Origin: Paraspadella gotoi
Lineage: Eukaryota; Chaetognatha
Length of the DNA: 64,000 nt
Assembly: GCA_051294375.1 (NCBI GenBank)
Contig: CM119266.1
Location: 16,982,087-17,046,086 of the forward strand
Direction: 5' to 3'
Shown: positions 1-12,600 of the stretch, piece by piece
Numbering within the stretch: the stretch's first letter is position 1
How the letters are laid out: each line of letters starts with the position of its first letter
Notes under the pieces: model-generated
Seen by the model: only the letters and a program-made list of their open reading frames with translations
What the model was told of the DNA's origin: nothing
Database searches by the model: none
Program-made: the position numbers and the translations under genes

Positions 1-35
1 TTTAGCTTATTAAATTCAGTATAACATGGGTCTAT

Positions 36-175
36 GATTCTCTTTTCCCAAAGCGCCCAATTTCTGTTCCTTTATCCTAATATATTTAACGTGCATATAT
101 TTTTAATTTTTAACCCTAATCTTAATTATTTAATTTAATTTTGAACTTATTCCTAATTTCTAACCTTAATCCTAA
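36..175 (+). repeat. TIR element with telomere-like interior, copy 1 (partial)
   Basis: A terminal motif resembling CCAAAAGCGCCCCATTTC starts near 50 and is followed by degenerate CCTAAT-like units (AACCCTAATC, CCTTAATCCTAATC). The same arrangement is found near 1085, 41945 and 56700. In the last two a matching inverted terminus can be seen on the other side, so this is probably one truncated copy of a short non-autonomous DNA element. It lies upstream of the first ANKMY1-like exon. Confidence 0.55.
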
Positions 176-613
176 TCAAACTTGAGATGAATGGAGCTTG
201 GGAAATTAGGTAAATTTGTGGGTCTTTGATCTCTGATGTGTGTGATTTTTTTTTATAATATCTCACTCTATTTCCAAGCTCTCTTAATACTTATATATTT
301 CTGATTCTCACTTTTAACAATTTCTACTTTAATCACGAAGGAATAAAATTTCGTCCTACTCTTAGACTTAGATAGATATCTCTGATTAGAATTTAGATGC
401 ACAAATCCTTCTTCGAAGATCAGATAGTTCGTGCCTCGGTTGTTTCTTTTTGTTGCTAGGTGACCTTCCGCAGTTCTGTCCGAATCCACTATAGTCAAAA
501 CGACAAAAAAAAAAAGAGAAAAAAAATGTTTGATTTTTTAACTCCCGACAATAACGCGAATAATCCTCGATCCTAATTATTTTCCATGACTTAATAGCGA
601 TTAATGGAATGTA

Positions 614-3600
614 ATGGAAAATCCTCTGCCTAGATTGTCGTCAGCAGTTTTTCGGAGAGAAACTGGTGGTGAGTTTGCGAACTAAGGTGCTTTTTATGAT
701 TATGTTAATGTTAAAAAACCTATTTAAACGATTTTAATGGTAAACTGAAGTTTTCCAAATTGTTGGGTAACAAATAATTACATTATGCTTATCAAAAATT
801 GATTTCGAGACATAAGTTCTAGCGAGAGTTGGGCAGCGGCTTGGACTACTAGCTTTAAATTTATCATTTTCCACAACAGGAGTTCCGAGGATCGAAGAAG
901 TTGTTAAGGAATACAAAAGTGGCGCAAAATTTCAGGTTTTACGTTGTTCCTTATTTACTATATAGTTTACTATTTTTCTCTCTCCAGCACCATCGACCAC
1001 TTGATGTGTCCGGGCATCGGTCTCTTTTTCTTGGCCTCAATGGTTTTCTTCAGTCAAGCCCCAGCCACGTAGCCACGTAGACTTTTTGGCTCTCTTTTCC
1101 AAAAGCGCCAATTTCGGTTGCTTAATCCTTGATAACCTTAATATTTAACCCTAATCTATTACAGATAACAGTGCCTCTTTAATGTGCCATACAGACAGGA
1201 GATCCACAGCCCGTTATTTTTTAGCTTTAAATCTTCGGATCTGACAGCAATCCGACGCGACTAGGGTTAGATGTACGGTCCCGCTTTCTAGCGATAACAC
1301 CATTGGGGCACATAAGACATAACACTCAAGGCAGCTTGGTGGGAAGAAAGAATGGTCCCTCAGACGTTACGGAGTTCCCCATTTAAAAAATATTTTTCAT
1401 GATTAATAGGAAATAGTAATAATTTTTTTTTTAAATCCTTTCTCATAATACTAATATTAAGACAAATATTTTTATATTTTTATATTTTTATCAATACTAA
1501 TATTACAAAAGTTACAAAAGTTTTTAAACTTGTCCCGCCTAAATAGCTCAGTCTGAATTCTTTGTTTATTTTCAAAAAAAATTTTCGCATTTTACGCCAG
1601 GGTTTAATCAGCGCCAATAAAAAGACCGGAAGAGGGTTCTTCGTTTGGCCAGACGGCGCCACCTACGAGGGAGAATACTCTGAGGACGTACGAAGCGGCA
1701 AGGGTGTTCAAGTAACTAAAACGTTGCCGAAGGGGGCAAAATGGTGACATAACTTACTCAACAATGATTAATAAGAAAATCGTGTCACTTTCAGAAATGG
1801 AGGGACGGTAGTCAGTACGAGGGAGAGTTCACGAAAGACGCTCGTCATGGTATCGGGGATCACAGATGGAGTAACGGCGAAGAATACGCCGGGACCTTCT
1901 ACAAGGTGGTTTTATTGATTTTATTCATTTATTCACAAGTGGTTGTGGGACGAAATAATGTTTTTTTCCTCTTATTCTCGTTCCCGTCTTTAGGACAAAC
2001 GTCACGGTAGTGGACGTTACGAATGGCCAAACGGAATTGTGTACAGCGGTAACTTTTCATTCGATCAAAAAGAAGGATACGGATCGTTTAACTTCAACGA
2101 CGGAACCGTTTTTCGAGGCGAGCGCTTTAAAAATAAATAATACAATTAAATAACAATTTCAGACTAATTTCATAATCTATATGACAAATTTCATTGAATT
2201 TGGAATAAAGTTCGATTTTTTTATAAATAATTTAATCGTTTTCTGTCTAGTACAATGTTGAATTGGTACAAAAATAATTAACTAACGTTGACAAGTCTCA
2301 GGTTCCAAACTAAGTAAGGGGAAAAATAAATATGTAAACAATTTTTAAATTATTCTCATGTGGTCAAAAAAAGGGTTTATGAAGTACTGTGTTTTTGAAA
2401 AAAATAAATATAAATAAAACGAGTAACACCAAAAGGAATCTCTGCGACGAATTTTTTTATTAAAATTCAAGCAGAAACTGCTTATTATTCAAGAGCAGAT
2501 GCTAGTGTAGATTAGTAGGTGTAGATAAAATATATTTTGAATGTTTCTTTGAGTGCTATTTTATTTTTGCAGAAAGTTCAATTGTTAGTAGAGCCCTCTG
2601 TCTGATGAAAAAAATTAATATGAATGGTTAAATTGGGTTTAAACATGCAAACAATTTTTATTTAGTGAAGGATACAAAATAAGAGAAAAAAAATGCATTA
2701 TCTCGCCCAAGCTGGTGATATAAAACAATTGCAAAAAAAGCATCTGCGGTACAAGCGTACCAGTTTTTATGATGTTTGTTATATTTGTTTTCTACAGTAA
2801 GAACGTCCTCATGGAGTTTTCCAATTAAAGAAAATAGTCAAATTTCAATCATAGTCAGTCGTAGTTGCTACAGTCGTTTTAAAAATTACCCATTCATTTA
2901 ATAAGTAAGGCATCTTGCCTCCATCAAGAAAATGCCATTGAAAATCCCTGCAAGCGTCCAAATTAAATATATACAATTTATACACATTTTGAGTAATAAA
3001 ACAATGCTGAACAAAAAGTAAATTACATTTGAAATGATCCCATCACCCCTGGTTAAGTTTCCCGCATGCTTCACTGGAGACGACGAGCAACGTGCTTGGG
3101 TGGGCGAATGCGGTGCCCCTTCGGTTCTGGGCTTCGCAAGTGTAAAGGCCTTCGTCGTCGGAACGCGCCCCCTCGATTGATATACGGCCAGTTCCGTCCC
3201 TTGCGGCCCAGACTTGGCACCTCGCCGGATCCGATGCCGCACACGTGTGACCCCAGTCGCGTCGCCAGGAGACAATTGGAGTCGGGAAGCCGACGGCGGC
3301 GCATTCAATCTCCGCCGTTGCGCCGGGGCAGACCATCAAGCGGGCCGGCGGCGCTCGCACGATCTTTGGTGGACTCGCGCCTCGCTCGTCGGATTGATCC
3401 GCGCAGTCGGACTCACCATCGGCCACGAACGAGTTGGGGATGCAGCCCCCGGAGACACATTCCCACTCGGACACGTCACAACGAGAGGGCGGAGAAAATG
3501 AATCATAGTTGAGTGAGTTTTCGGCGGCGTCGTTGGCGATGCCCGGCTCGAACGCCGCCGTGCAGCGCCATTCGTCCCAGGAGTCGGAACAGTCTTTGTC

Positions 3601-6600
3601 GCCGTCACAACGCCAGAAATTCTTCACGCATTCTCCCGTAGGGCATCTCAATTGGTTGGGTTGGCAGTCGAGACTGACTCCTCCATCGTTGTTGACGCAG
3701 TGTTCCTCGTCAGATTCGTCGGGACAATCGAACCTTCGGTCGCATACAGCCGCCGCCGGAACGCAGTCGCCGGACCCGCAAATGAATTGGGTCGGAGAAC
3801 AGGTGATCGGCGGCGGTTCCACAACGTCGAGAGTCGCGATCGCGGAGCCAGGGTGGTCATTCGAAGATCCGACTAGCGTACAGACGTAAGCTCCGGAGTC
3901 GCTCGACGCTGTTTTTTTTATCGTCAAGACCCCATTCCCGTCGTCAGTGGCCGATGCGGGCATAGATGAGTTTCCTTGACGCTGCCAGAGAACGACGGGT
4001 GCCGCTCGTCCCACATGGCCGGAAGAATCGTTAAGCGTCGCATAGCAACGGAATACGGCAGTGACGCCGACGCCGACAACGCTGGATTGGGGAAAGACTT
4101 CGATTTTAAAAGTGTCTTCGGCAATCCCGACACCGCAGCGCGTCGTCGATTCGTCAGAGCCGTCAACGCAGTCGCGTAGACCGTCGCACAGTCGTCCCTT
4201 GACGCAGCCGCCGCTCCAGCAGCTAATCTTTTCGGCGTCGCAATCCTGAATCGAAGCTGGATGAGGTTGGGGTCCTGACTCCCCTTGATCAAACGAAGCC
4301 CCTTGGCGACGGCCCGTTCCGCCGATGGCTTTGTCATCGTCTTCGACTTTCAATTCTGTCGTATTCTCCGTTTTGTCGTTTTCATGACCTCGAGATTCAT
4401 CATTTGCCTCCTTTACCAATACAATCGAAGCGGCCGGAACTTCCGCGGAGTCAGTCATCGGTTTCTTGTCGTCGTTTTTTCCTTCTACGCCGTCGACCAA
4501 CAATCGAGTTTCATTTTTGTTCTCAATTTCTTCGCCTGAAAAATTTTGCAACGTTTGTCTCCTCCCTTCTTTTTGTTTTCTCTCGTTTCTTTTCCCTCTT
4601 TCTTTATCGCTTTTTCTTTCTTCACTCTTTCCACCGTTATTCCTTTTTACTTTTTCATTTTTCTCTGCGTCGCGTCTGGCGTCATTTCTTCGCCCGTCTT
4701 TTGTTTTTTTTTCATCCGTATTTTCATTTTGTTTTTCCGATCCGCGGGCTCTAATTGATTCATTAGTGGTTTTAACATCCATTTTTTCATCGACTATCTT
4801 ACGATTTTCGTTACTCTTTTTTCCTTTCTTGTTCTTTTTGTTTTGTTCTTCCTCTTTCCTTTCATCCGACTTAAAATTTGTCTCTCTTTCTTCATCTTTA
4901 GAAACTTTTTTTATTTTCTCCTTTTCTTCTCCTTTAAATTTTTTTCTCTTATCTCTATCCTCAACTTTGATTGGGGAAGTTTTTTGTGTCTTCTGTGATC
5001 TTGTGAGAAAAGTGAGGACGACATCTGTAGCTCCGACCCCGTTGATGGCGCTCAACGCCGCTTTGTAACGTGTCGAAGATTTCAAGCCCTGAAATAGTCA
5101 AATTTAAATTTTTTGGGGTTTCTTGATTCATATAGGATGTATTTATTACTTACTTAACATCTGATATTTTTTAATGTTTTTAAAAGTCAACATCTAAAAA
5201 TATGTTTCACTCTTTTATAACTTGTTTGGCAATTATGGGGTGTTGCGCAAGAGTGATTATTTGATTATATTGGTATAAAAAATATGTATAAGCATCTTAT
5301 GGTTTATGTAATAGAGTAGATTTTGTATTACAAGGATTAACGAAAAGAATCAAGTATTAAAAGAACTTTACCGCATTAACTTTCTGATTTATTGGGTCAT
5401 TAAAATAAAACGTTTAAAATACAAAATTCATAATTATATTTAAAATAATATATCATATTTTTACAAATTAATATGTATGTTTTTATTAATATATTTTACT
5501 GGTCAGTTTATTTTATATATATAAAAATATATAAAATAATGGATAGATTTATATGATTTCAAAATTTCGAAAACTCGACCAAGGGACAGAACGATCAAAC
5601 GATCGAACGACTAACTGAGTAGCTCCTCCTGAGCACTGAGCGACTAAAACTTCGGAGAAATACGACTGGTAACCAATTTTTTTTTTTTTTTACTATTAAT
5701 AATCTGTACCAATTTAACCAGTGTTATCAGTTTGGCGCTCTTCTCACCTTGATGAGAAAAGTTTCCGCGTCTGCAGAGAGAAACGCGTGACTCCACTCCT
5801 CCTCTTCCTCGTCCACCCTCCACCTAAGGTTAAACCCTTGAACGGCCGCCCTTTCTCTGACGTGCCACTCGAGAAGATATTTGTTCGCCCAGGAGGATCT
5901 CTTCCCGGAAACAATTTCGGGTTTTTCTGGAAGGACGCAACCGAACTCGTCGCTGGCGTCGAAGCAATCGGGTCGTCCGTCGCAAGCGTGCCCGGCGTCG
6001 TCGATGCATTGGTTGTCGTCGCAAACGAACCCAGGGCAATCGGCCCTAGACTTAGTCGGCGTCGGCGTCGTTTCCCGGCGCGCTGATCTGGCCACGCAGT
6101 CAAACTCGTCCGTACCATCGGAGCAATCGCTGAAGCCATCGCAACGCCGCGAGGTTTGGAAACAGTCGCCGGCGAAGCAGACAGCTCGGCCGGCGCCGCA
6201 ACCGACTCGGTCCGCCGGCATCGATGGATTCATGGCGCGAAACTCGGAGTCTTCCTGCGTCACCTCGAACTCTCCGATGCGGCCGGTCAGGATCCCCTCG
6301 TAAAGAGTCTCCTGAAGGCTGGCTTGGTTGTAATACCCAACAGAGCCTAAATCCATGACCACTTTCGTTGCCATCGGTGACCGACTCGCAGAAAACTTGA
6401 GGACGATGACGACCTGGTGGCCTTTCGTGAATTCAAAAAGTCGCGCCACCGAATGCTGGATTCGAGCGGCCAAGCGTCGGAATCGACGGCCGTTTCGGTC
6501 GGCAAGCGACGCGTCGTAGCGAAAATCGCGGAAGGCGAGGGCGAAGCGAAAGTATGCTGGGTAAACGTCAGAGGGAGCGACAACGTTTTTAACCGGAATG

Positions 6601-9600
6601 TCGCCCGCCCCGGACGAGGAATCGGCTTCGAGAATATCTTCGTCGTCCGTCATGTCGTGATGGACAGGGTCGTTCGACGAAGACGCGTTGAAACCAAAAT
6701 AACGAGGCAGAGATCGGTTGGACGAAAACTGAGAAAAGAGAATTAGCAGGAGAAAGAACTCGTATCGAAACATTTTGAGTTTTTAAGGAGTTAATGCTTT
6801 AGCGCTCGTTATTTTTTTTTTTGTTTTGACTGAATGACTCGCTCGGACCCTTCGGCGATCCTTTCGAAGGGGGAACGGGGATCGTAAAGGTGCCTGATGG
6901 TCGAACAAGGGGCGGTAAACCAGATGCCCAACGAGCCAATCCGTGACTGATTAGTGACCCGTGAAACGCCCCTTGGCCTTCGCTGACCCTTTGGGGCCTA
7001 ACATCCCAGTAACACCACCACTCCTCGATCCTTCGGAGAGAGGATAAGGGGGGATTTGATATCCGGTGAAATCCAATACCATGCTCTCTCTTACACGGAA
7101 AATCTTCATCCGACTTCTCTCTTTGGCCACGTTTTCCCGGCGAACAATTTTTCACCCTTTCATCTTTTTTCCCCACCTGTACCCTTAAAACGTAGCTTAT
7201 TCTTGTCACTAAATTTTCATGTACAGAAAATCTAATTTAAAGTTAAAATCTAAACTTATTTAAAGTTACTAAAAAAATTTGGTATGTATCTGGAAGAAAA
7301 AAAATAAAGGAAAAAGAAGAAAAAAGAAATAACAAAATACGTAAATGAAAAGTATAATATATAAAGAATTACGAAAGAAATCTCGTTGCTCTAGTAATTA
7401 GTAAATATTAAGGATACTAAACTGTCCATGCCCAGCTATCCCTTCAAAATAAAGTGCAACATAAAACTTCAGAAGATGAAAAGCGAATAGAAGGAACCAA
7501 GTTTTCTTCTCTTTAATTTAAAGAAAAGTTTAAACTTTTTTGAAAAAGTTTTAAAACATATCAGCTACCCAATGGGAGTCCCATTTTTTATAAAAATCAT
7601 CCCAAACTTAAATTTTAAGGCGGATATAACGTAGAACGTTTTTTTTACGTAACTGAAGTGGGTCAATCTGATCACGATTTTCGATTTATCTAATAGCAAA
7701 TCCCTCTTTTAGGTTTGTACAAGAAGAACGAGAGACTGGGCCCCGGGGTTCTGACACAACCTAGCGGGAATGCACCGACTCCGAAACAGGACGTGGGGTT
7801 GTGGCAAGTGAGTGAAGCATTGTGAAGAAAAAAAATGACATGCCTCTTAAGATATCATTTGTCAATGGTCGTATCAAATATATGGTAAATCATATAAAAA
7901 AAAAATAAAGATAGTGATAAACGTTAAATTTTAAAAAAAATTATAATCAAAATATTTCCAATGCGAACTTCCTTTGCTCCGGAGCAGGGAGAGCGTTTGA
8001 TCAAGCTCTGCGCGACCCTCGCGGCGACATTCAGCCTCAAATTTGTCGAAGGCTATCAAAACTTCGATTTTTCCTCGACCACGGTTTACGTCGATATGTC
8101 GGTCGTCGACCAAGACGACGAATACGACGTCGATTTCGTCGACATCTGCAAAAATTGCGGCATTTCTTTGATCAGGTCGTTTGGAGTGATATGGATGTTA
8201 ATAGATGCAGAGGACATGGTGGAAAGTGTTAATGATTATTGTTCTTTTTATTTAAATTTCTTGTTTTCCTTCGAGATTTTCCTACTCAAAGACGCTTTGA
8301 TTTCAAAGTGAGATCATAATGGCATAATATATATTGTATGATTTAAATTTTATTTTTTTAATGTTCATATGATTCGTTCAACCCCTTTAATTGTGCTAAT
8401 CCTTCTTTTTCCAATTGTTTTTTTCATAATAATATAAAATAACATTATATTAATATTCAAACTATCGTTATAAACTATATATTAATTAAAATAAAATATA
8501 TAAATTCACATGCTTACACTTCAATGCACATACATTTTGCGTCCAAACACGTCATAATTATTAATATATATAATTTAGAGCGTAAATAAAATTTATAAAA
8601 TTAATTACGTTACGAGTTGCAATCAATCAATCAATCACTTTGTGATTTTGATTAAATTAGAATTAATCACTTTACCTTGAAATTTATATTCTATCAAATC
8701 AATCACAAGTCGTAATAATACATTAAATTAATCATTTTGATGTAATTTTATCCTATTTTATTTAATTAATTAATTAATAAATTTTATAATTAACAGCCAG
8801 GCGGTCACCAAATAACGAATGACTTGCCCGCGGGTTCAANNNNNNNNNNNNNNNNNNNNNNNNNGTATTTCGGCGGACGTCGTTGCGATGCCCGGCTCGA
8901 ACGCCGCCGTGCAGCGCCATTCGTCCCAGGAGTCGGAACAGTCTTTGTGCGGTCACAACGCCAAAAATTCTTCACGCATTCTCCCGTAGGGCATCTCAAT
9001 TGGTTGGGTTGGCAGTCGAGACTGACTCCTCCATCGTTGTTGGACGGCAGTGTTCCTCGTCAGATTCGTGCGGGACAATCGAACCTTCGGTCGCATACAG
9101 CCGCCGCCGGAACGCAGTCGCCGGACCCGCAAATGAATTGGGTCGGAGACAGGTGATGGCGGGCGCGGTTCACAACGTCGAGAAGTCGCGCGATCGCGGA
9201 GCCAGGGTGGTCATTCGCGAAGATCCGACTAGCGTACAGACGTAGGCTCGGAGGTCGCTCGACGCTGTTTTTTTTATCGGTCAAGCACCCATTCCGTCGT
9301 CAAGTGGCGCATGCGGGCATAGATGAGTTTCCCTTGACGCTGCCAGAGAACGACGGTGCCGCTCGTCCACATGGCCGGAAAGAATCGTTAAGCGTCGCAT
9401 AGCAACGGAATACGGCAGTGACGCCGACGCCGACAACGCTGGATTGGGAAAGATGTCGATTTTAAAAGTGTCTTCGACAATCCCGACACCGCAGCGCGTC
9501 GTCGATTCGTCAGAGCCGTCAACGCAGTCGCGTAGACCGTCGGCACAGTTCTCCTTGACGCAGCCGCGCTCCACAGCTAATCTTTTCGCGTCGCAATCCT

Positions 9601-12600
9601 GAATCGAAGCTGGATGAGGTTGGGGTCCTGACTCCCCTTGATCAAACGAAGCCCCTTGGCGACGGCCCGTTCCGCCGATGGCTTTGTCATCGTCTTCGAC
9701 TTTCAATTCTGTCGTATTCTCCGTTTTGTCGTTTTTCATGACCTCGAGATTCATCATTGCCCTCTTTACCAATACAATCGAGCGGCCCGGAACTTCGCGG
9801 AGTCAGTCATCGGTTTCTTGTCGTCGTTTTTTCCTTCTACGCCGTCGACCAACAATCGAGTTTCATTTTTGTTCTCAATTTCTTCGCCTGAAAAATTTTG
9901 CAACGTTTGTCTCCTCCCTTCTTTTTTTGTTTTCTCTCGTTTCTTTCCCTCTTTCTTTATCGGCTTTTTCTTTCTTCACTCTTTCCACCGTTATTCCTTT
10001 TTACTTTTTCATTTTTCTCTGCGTCGCGTCTGGCGTCATTTCTTCGCCCGTCTTTTGTTTTTTTTATCTATTTTCATTTTTGTTTTTCCGATTCGCGGGC
10101 TCTAATTGATTCATTAGTGTTTTAAGCATCCATTTTTTCATCGACTATCTTAGATTTTCGTGTACTTCTTTTTTCCTTTCTTGTTCTTTTTGTTTTGTTC
10201 TTCCTCTTTCCTTTCATCCGACTTAAAAATTTGTCTCTCTTTCTTCATCTTTAGAAACTTTTTTTATTTTTCTCCTTTTCTTCTTCTTTAAATTTTTTTC
10301 TCTTATCTCTATCCTCACATTTGATTGGGGAAGTTTTTTTGTGTCTTCTGTGATCTTGTGAGAAAAGTGAGGACGACATCTGTAGCTCCGACCCGTTGAT
10401 GGCGCTCAACGCCGCTTTGTAAACGTGTCGAAGATTTCAAGCCCTGAATAGTCAAATTTAAATTTTTTGGGTTCTTGATTATATAGGATGTATTTATTAT
10501 TACTTAATATTGATATTTTTTTAATGTTTCTTAAAAGTTCAACATCTAAAAATATGTTTCACTCTTTTATAAGATTGTTTGGAATTAGTGGGGTGTTGCG
10601 CAAGAGTGATTTATTTTGATTATATTGGTATAAAAATATGTATAAGCATCTTATGGTTTATGTAATAGAGTAGATTTTGTATTACAGGTTAACGAAAGAT
10701 CAAGTATTAAGAACTTTAACGCTTAACTTTTCGATTTATTGGTCATTAAATAGTTTAATACAAAATTATTATATAATAGTATCATTGCATTTATGTTGTT
10801 TTATTAATATATTTTACTGGTCAGTTTATTTTATATATATAAAATATATAAAATAATGGATAGATTTATATGTTTCAAAATTTGAAAACTCGACCAAGGG
10901 ACAGAACGATCAAACGATCGAACGACTAACTGAGTAGCTCCTCCTGAGCACTGAGCGACTAAAACTTCGGAGAAATCCGACTGGTAACCAATTTTTTTTT
11001 TTTTACTATTAATAATCTGTACCAATTTAACCAGAGTTATCAGTTTGGCGCTCCTCTCACCTTGATGAAAAAGTTTCCGCGTCTGGCAGAGAGAAACGCG
11101 TGACTCCAACTCCTCCTCTTCCTCGTCACCCTTCCACCTAAGGTTAAACCCTTGAACGGCCGCCCTTCTCTGACGTGCCACTCGAGAAGATATTTGTTCG
11201 CCCAGGAGGATCTCTTCCCGGAAACAATTTCGGGTTTTCTGGAAGGACGCAACCGAACTCGTCGCTGGCGTCGAAGCAATCGGGTCGTCCGTCGCAAGCG
11301 TGCCCGGCGTCGTCGATGCATTGGTTGTCGTCGCAAACCGAACCCAGGGCAATCGGCCCTAGACTTAGTCGGCGTCGCGTCGTTTCCCGCGCGCTGATCT
11401 GGCCACGCAGTCAAACTGCGTCCGTACCATCGGAGCAATCGCTGAAGCCATCGCGCACGCCGCGAGGTTTGGAAACAGTGCGCGGCGAAGCAGACAGCTC
11501 GCCGGCGCCGCACCGACTCGGTCCGCCGGCATCGATGATTCATGGCGCGAAATCGGAGTCTTCCTGCGTCACCTCGAACTCTCCGATGCGGCCGGTCAGG
11601 ATCCCCTCGTAAAGAGTCTCCTGAAGGCTGGCTTGGTTGTAATACCAACAGAGCCTAAATCCATGACCACTTTCGTTGCCATCGGTGACCGACTCGCAGA
11701 AAACCTTGAGGACGATGACGACCTGGTGGCCTTTCGTGAATTCAAAAGTCGCGCCACCGAATGCTGGATTCGAGCGCCAAGCGTCGGAATCGACGGCCGT
11801 TTCGGTCGGCAAGCGGACGCGTCGTAGCGAAAATCGCGGAAGGCGAGGCGAAGCGAAAGTATGCTGGGTAAACGTCAGAGGGAGCGACAACGTTTTTAAC
11901 CGGAATGTCGCCGCCCCGGACGAGGAATCGGCTTCGAGAATATCTTCGTCGTCCGTCATGTCGTGATGGACAGGGTCGTTCGACGAAGACGCGTTGAAAC
12001 CAAAATAACGAGGCAGAGATCGGTTGGACGAAAAACTGAGAAAAGAGAATTAGCAGGAGAAAGAACTCGTATCGAAACATTTTGAGTTTTTAAGGAGTTA
12101 ATGCTTTAGCGCTCGTTATTTTTTTTTTGTTTTGACTGAATGACTCGCTCGGACCTTCGGCGATCTTTCGAAGGGGAACGGGATCGTAAAGGTGCCTGAT
12201 GGTCGAACAAGGGGCGTAAACCAGATGCCCAACGACCAATCCGTGACTGATTAGTGACCCGTGAAACGCCCCTTGGCCTTCGCTGACCCTTTGGGGCCTA
12301 CATCCAGTAAACACCGCAACTCCTCGATCCTTCGGAGAGAGGATAAGGGGGGATTTGATATCCGGTGAAATCCAATACATGCTCTTCTTACACGGAAAAT
12401 CTTCATCCGACTTCTCTCTTTGGCCACGTTTTCCCGGCGAACAATTTTTCTCCCTTTCATCTTTTTTTTCCCCACCTGTACCCTTAAACGTACCTTATTC
12501 TTGTCACTCAATTTTCATGTACAGAAAGCCTAATTTAAAGTTAAAATATAAACTTATTTAAAGTTACTAAAAAATTTTGGTATGTATCTGGAGAAAAAAA

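Larger units (their letters stand above)
3517..8839. repeat. Duplicated block, copy 1 (intact reading frames)
   Basis: This block, from the fifth LDLa region of the perlecan-like gene to just past ANKMY1 exon 7, recurs at 8865-14120. Copy 1 keeps every reading frame open. Its right end (TGACTTGCCCGCGGGTTCAA) directly abuts the N run. The same end string occurs at 14101-14120, where it runs on into unique sequence. Confidence 0.9.

Noticed and set aside
4466-5068. 200-codon plus-strand frame rich in Ser/Phe/Leu
   Set aside because: Antisense shadow of the Lys/Glu-rich segment of the perlecan-like exon.
6799-7209. 136-codon minus-strand open frame upstream of the perlecan-like gene
   Set aside because: No domain; altered by frame breaks in the duplicate; more likely 5' leader or promoter DNA.
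8866-12080. A second functional perlecan-like gene
   Set aside because: Frame breaks throughout and a gap at the junction point to an assembly duplicate.
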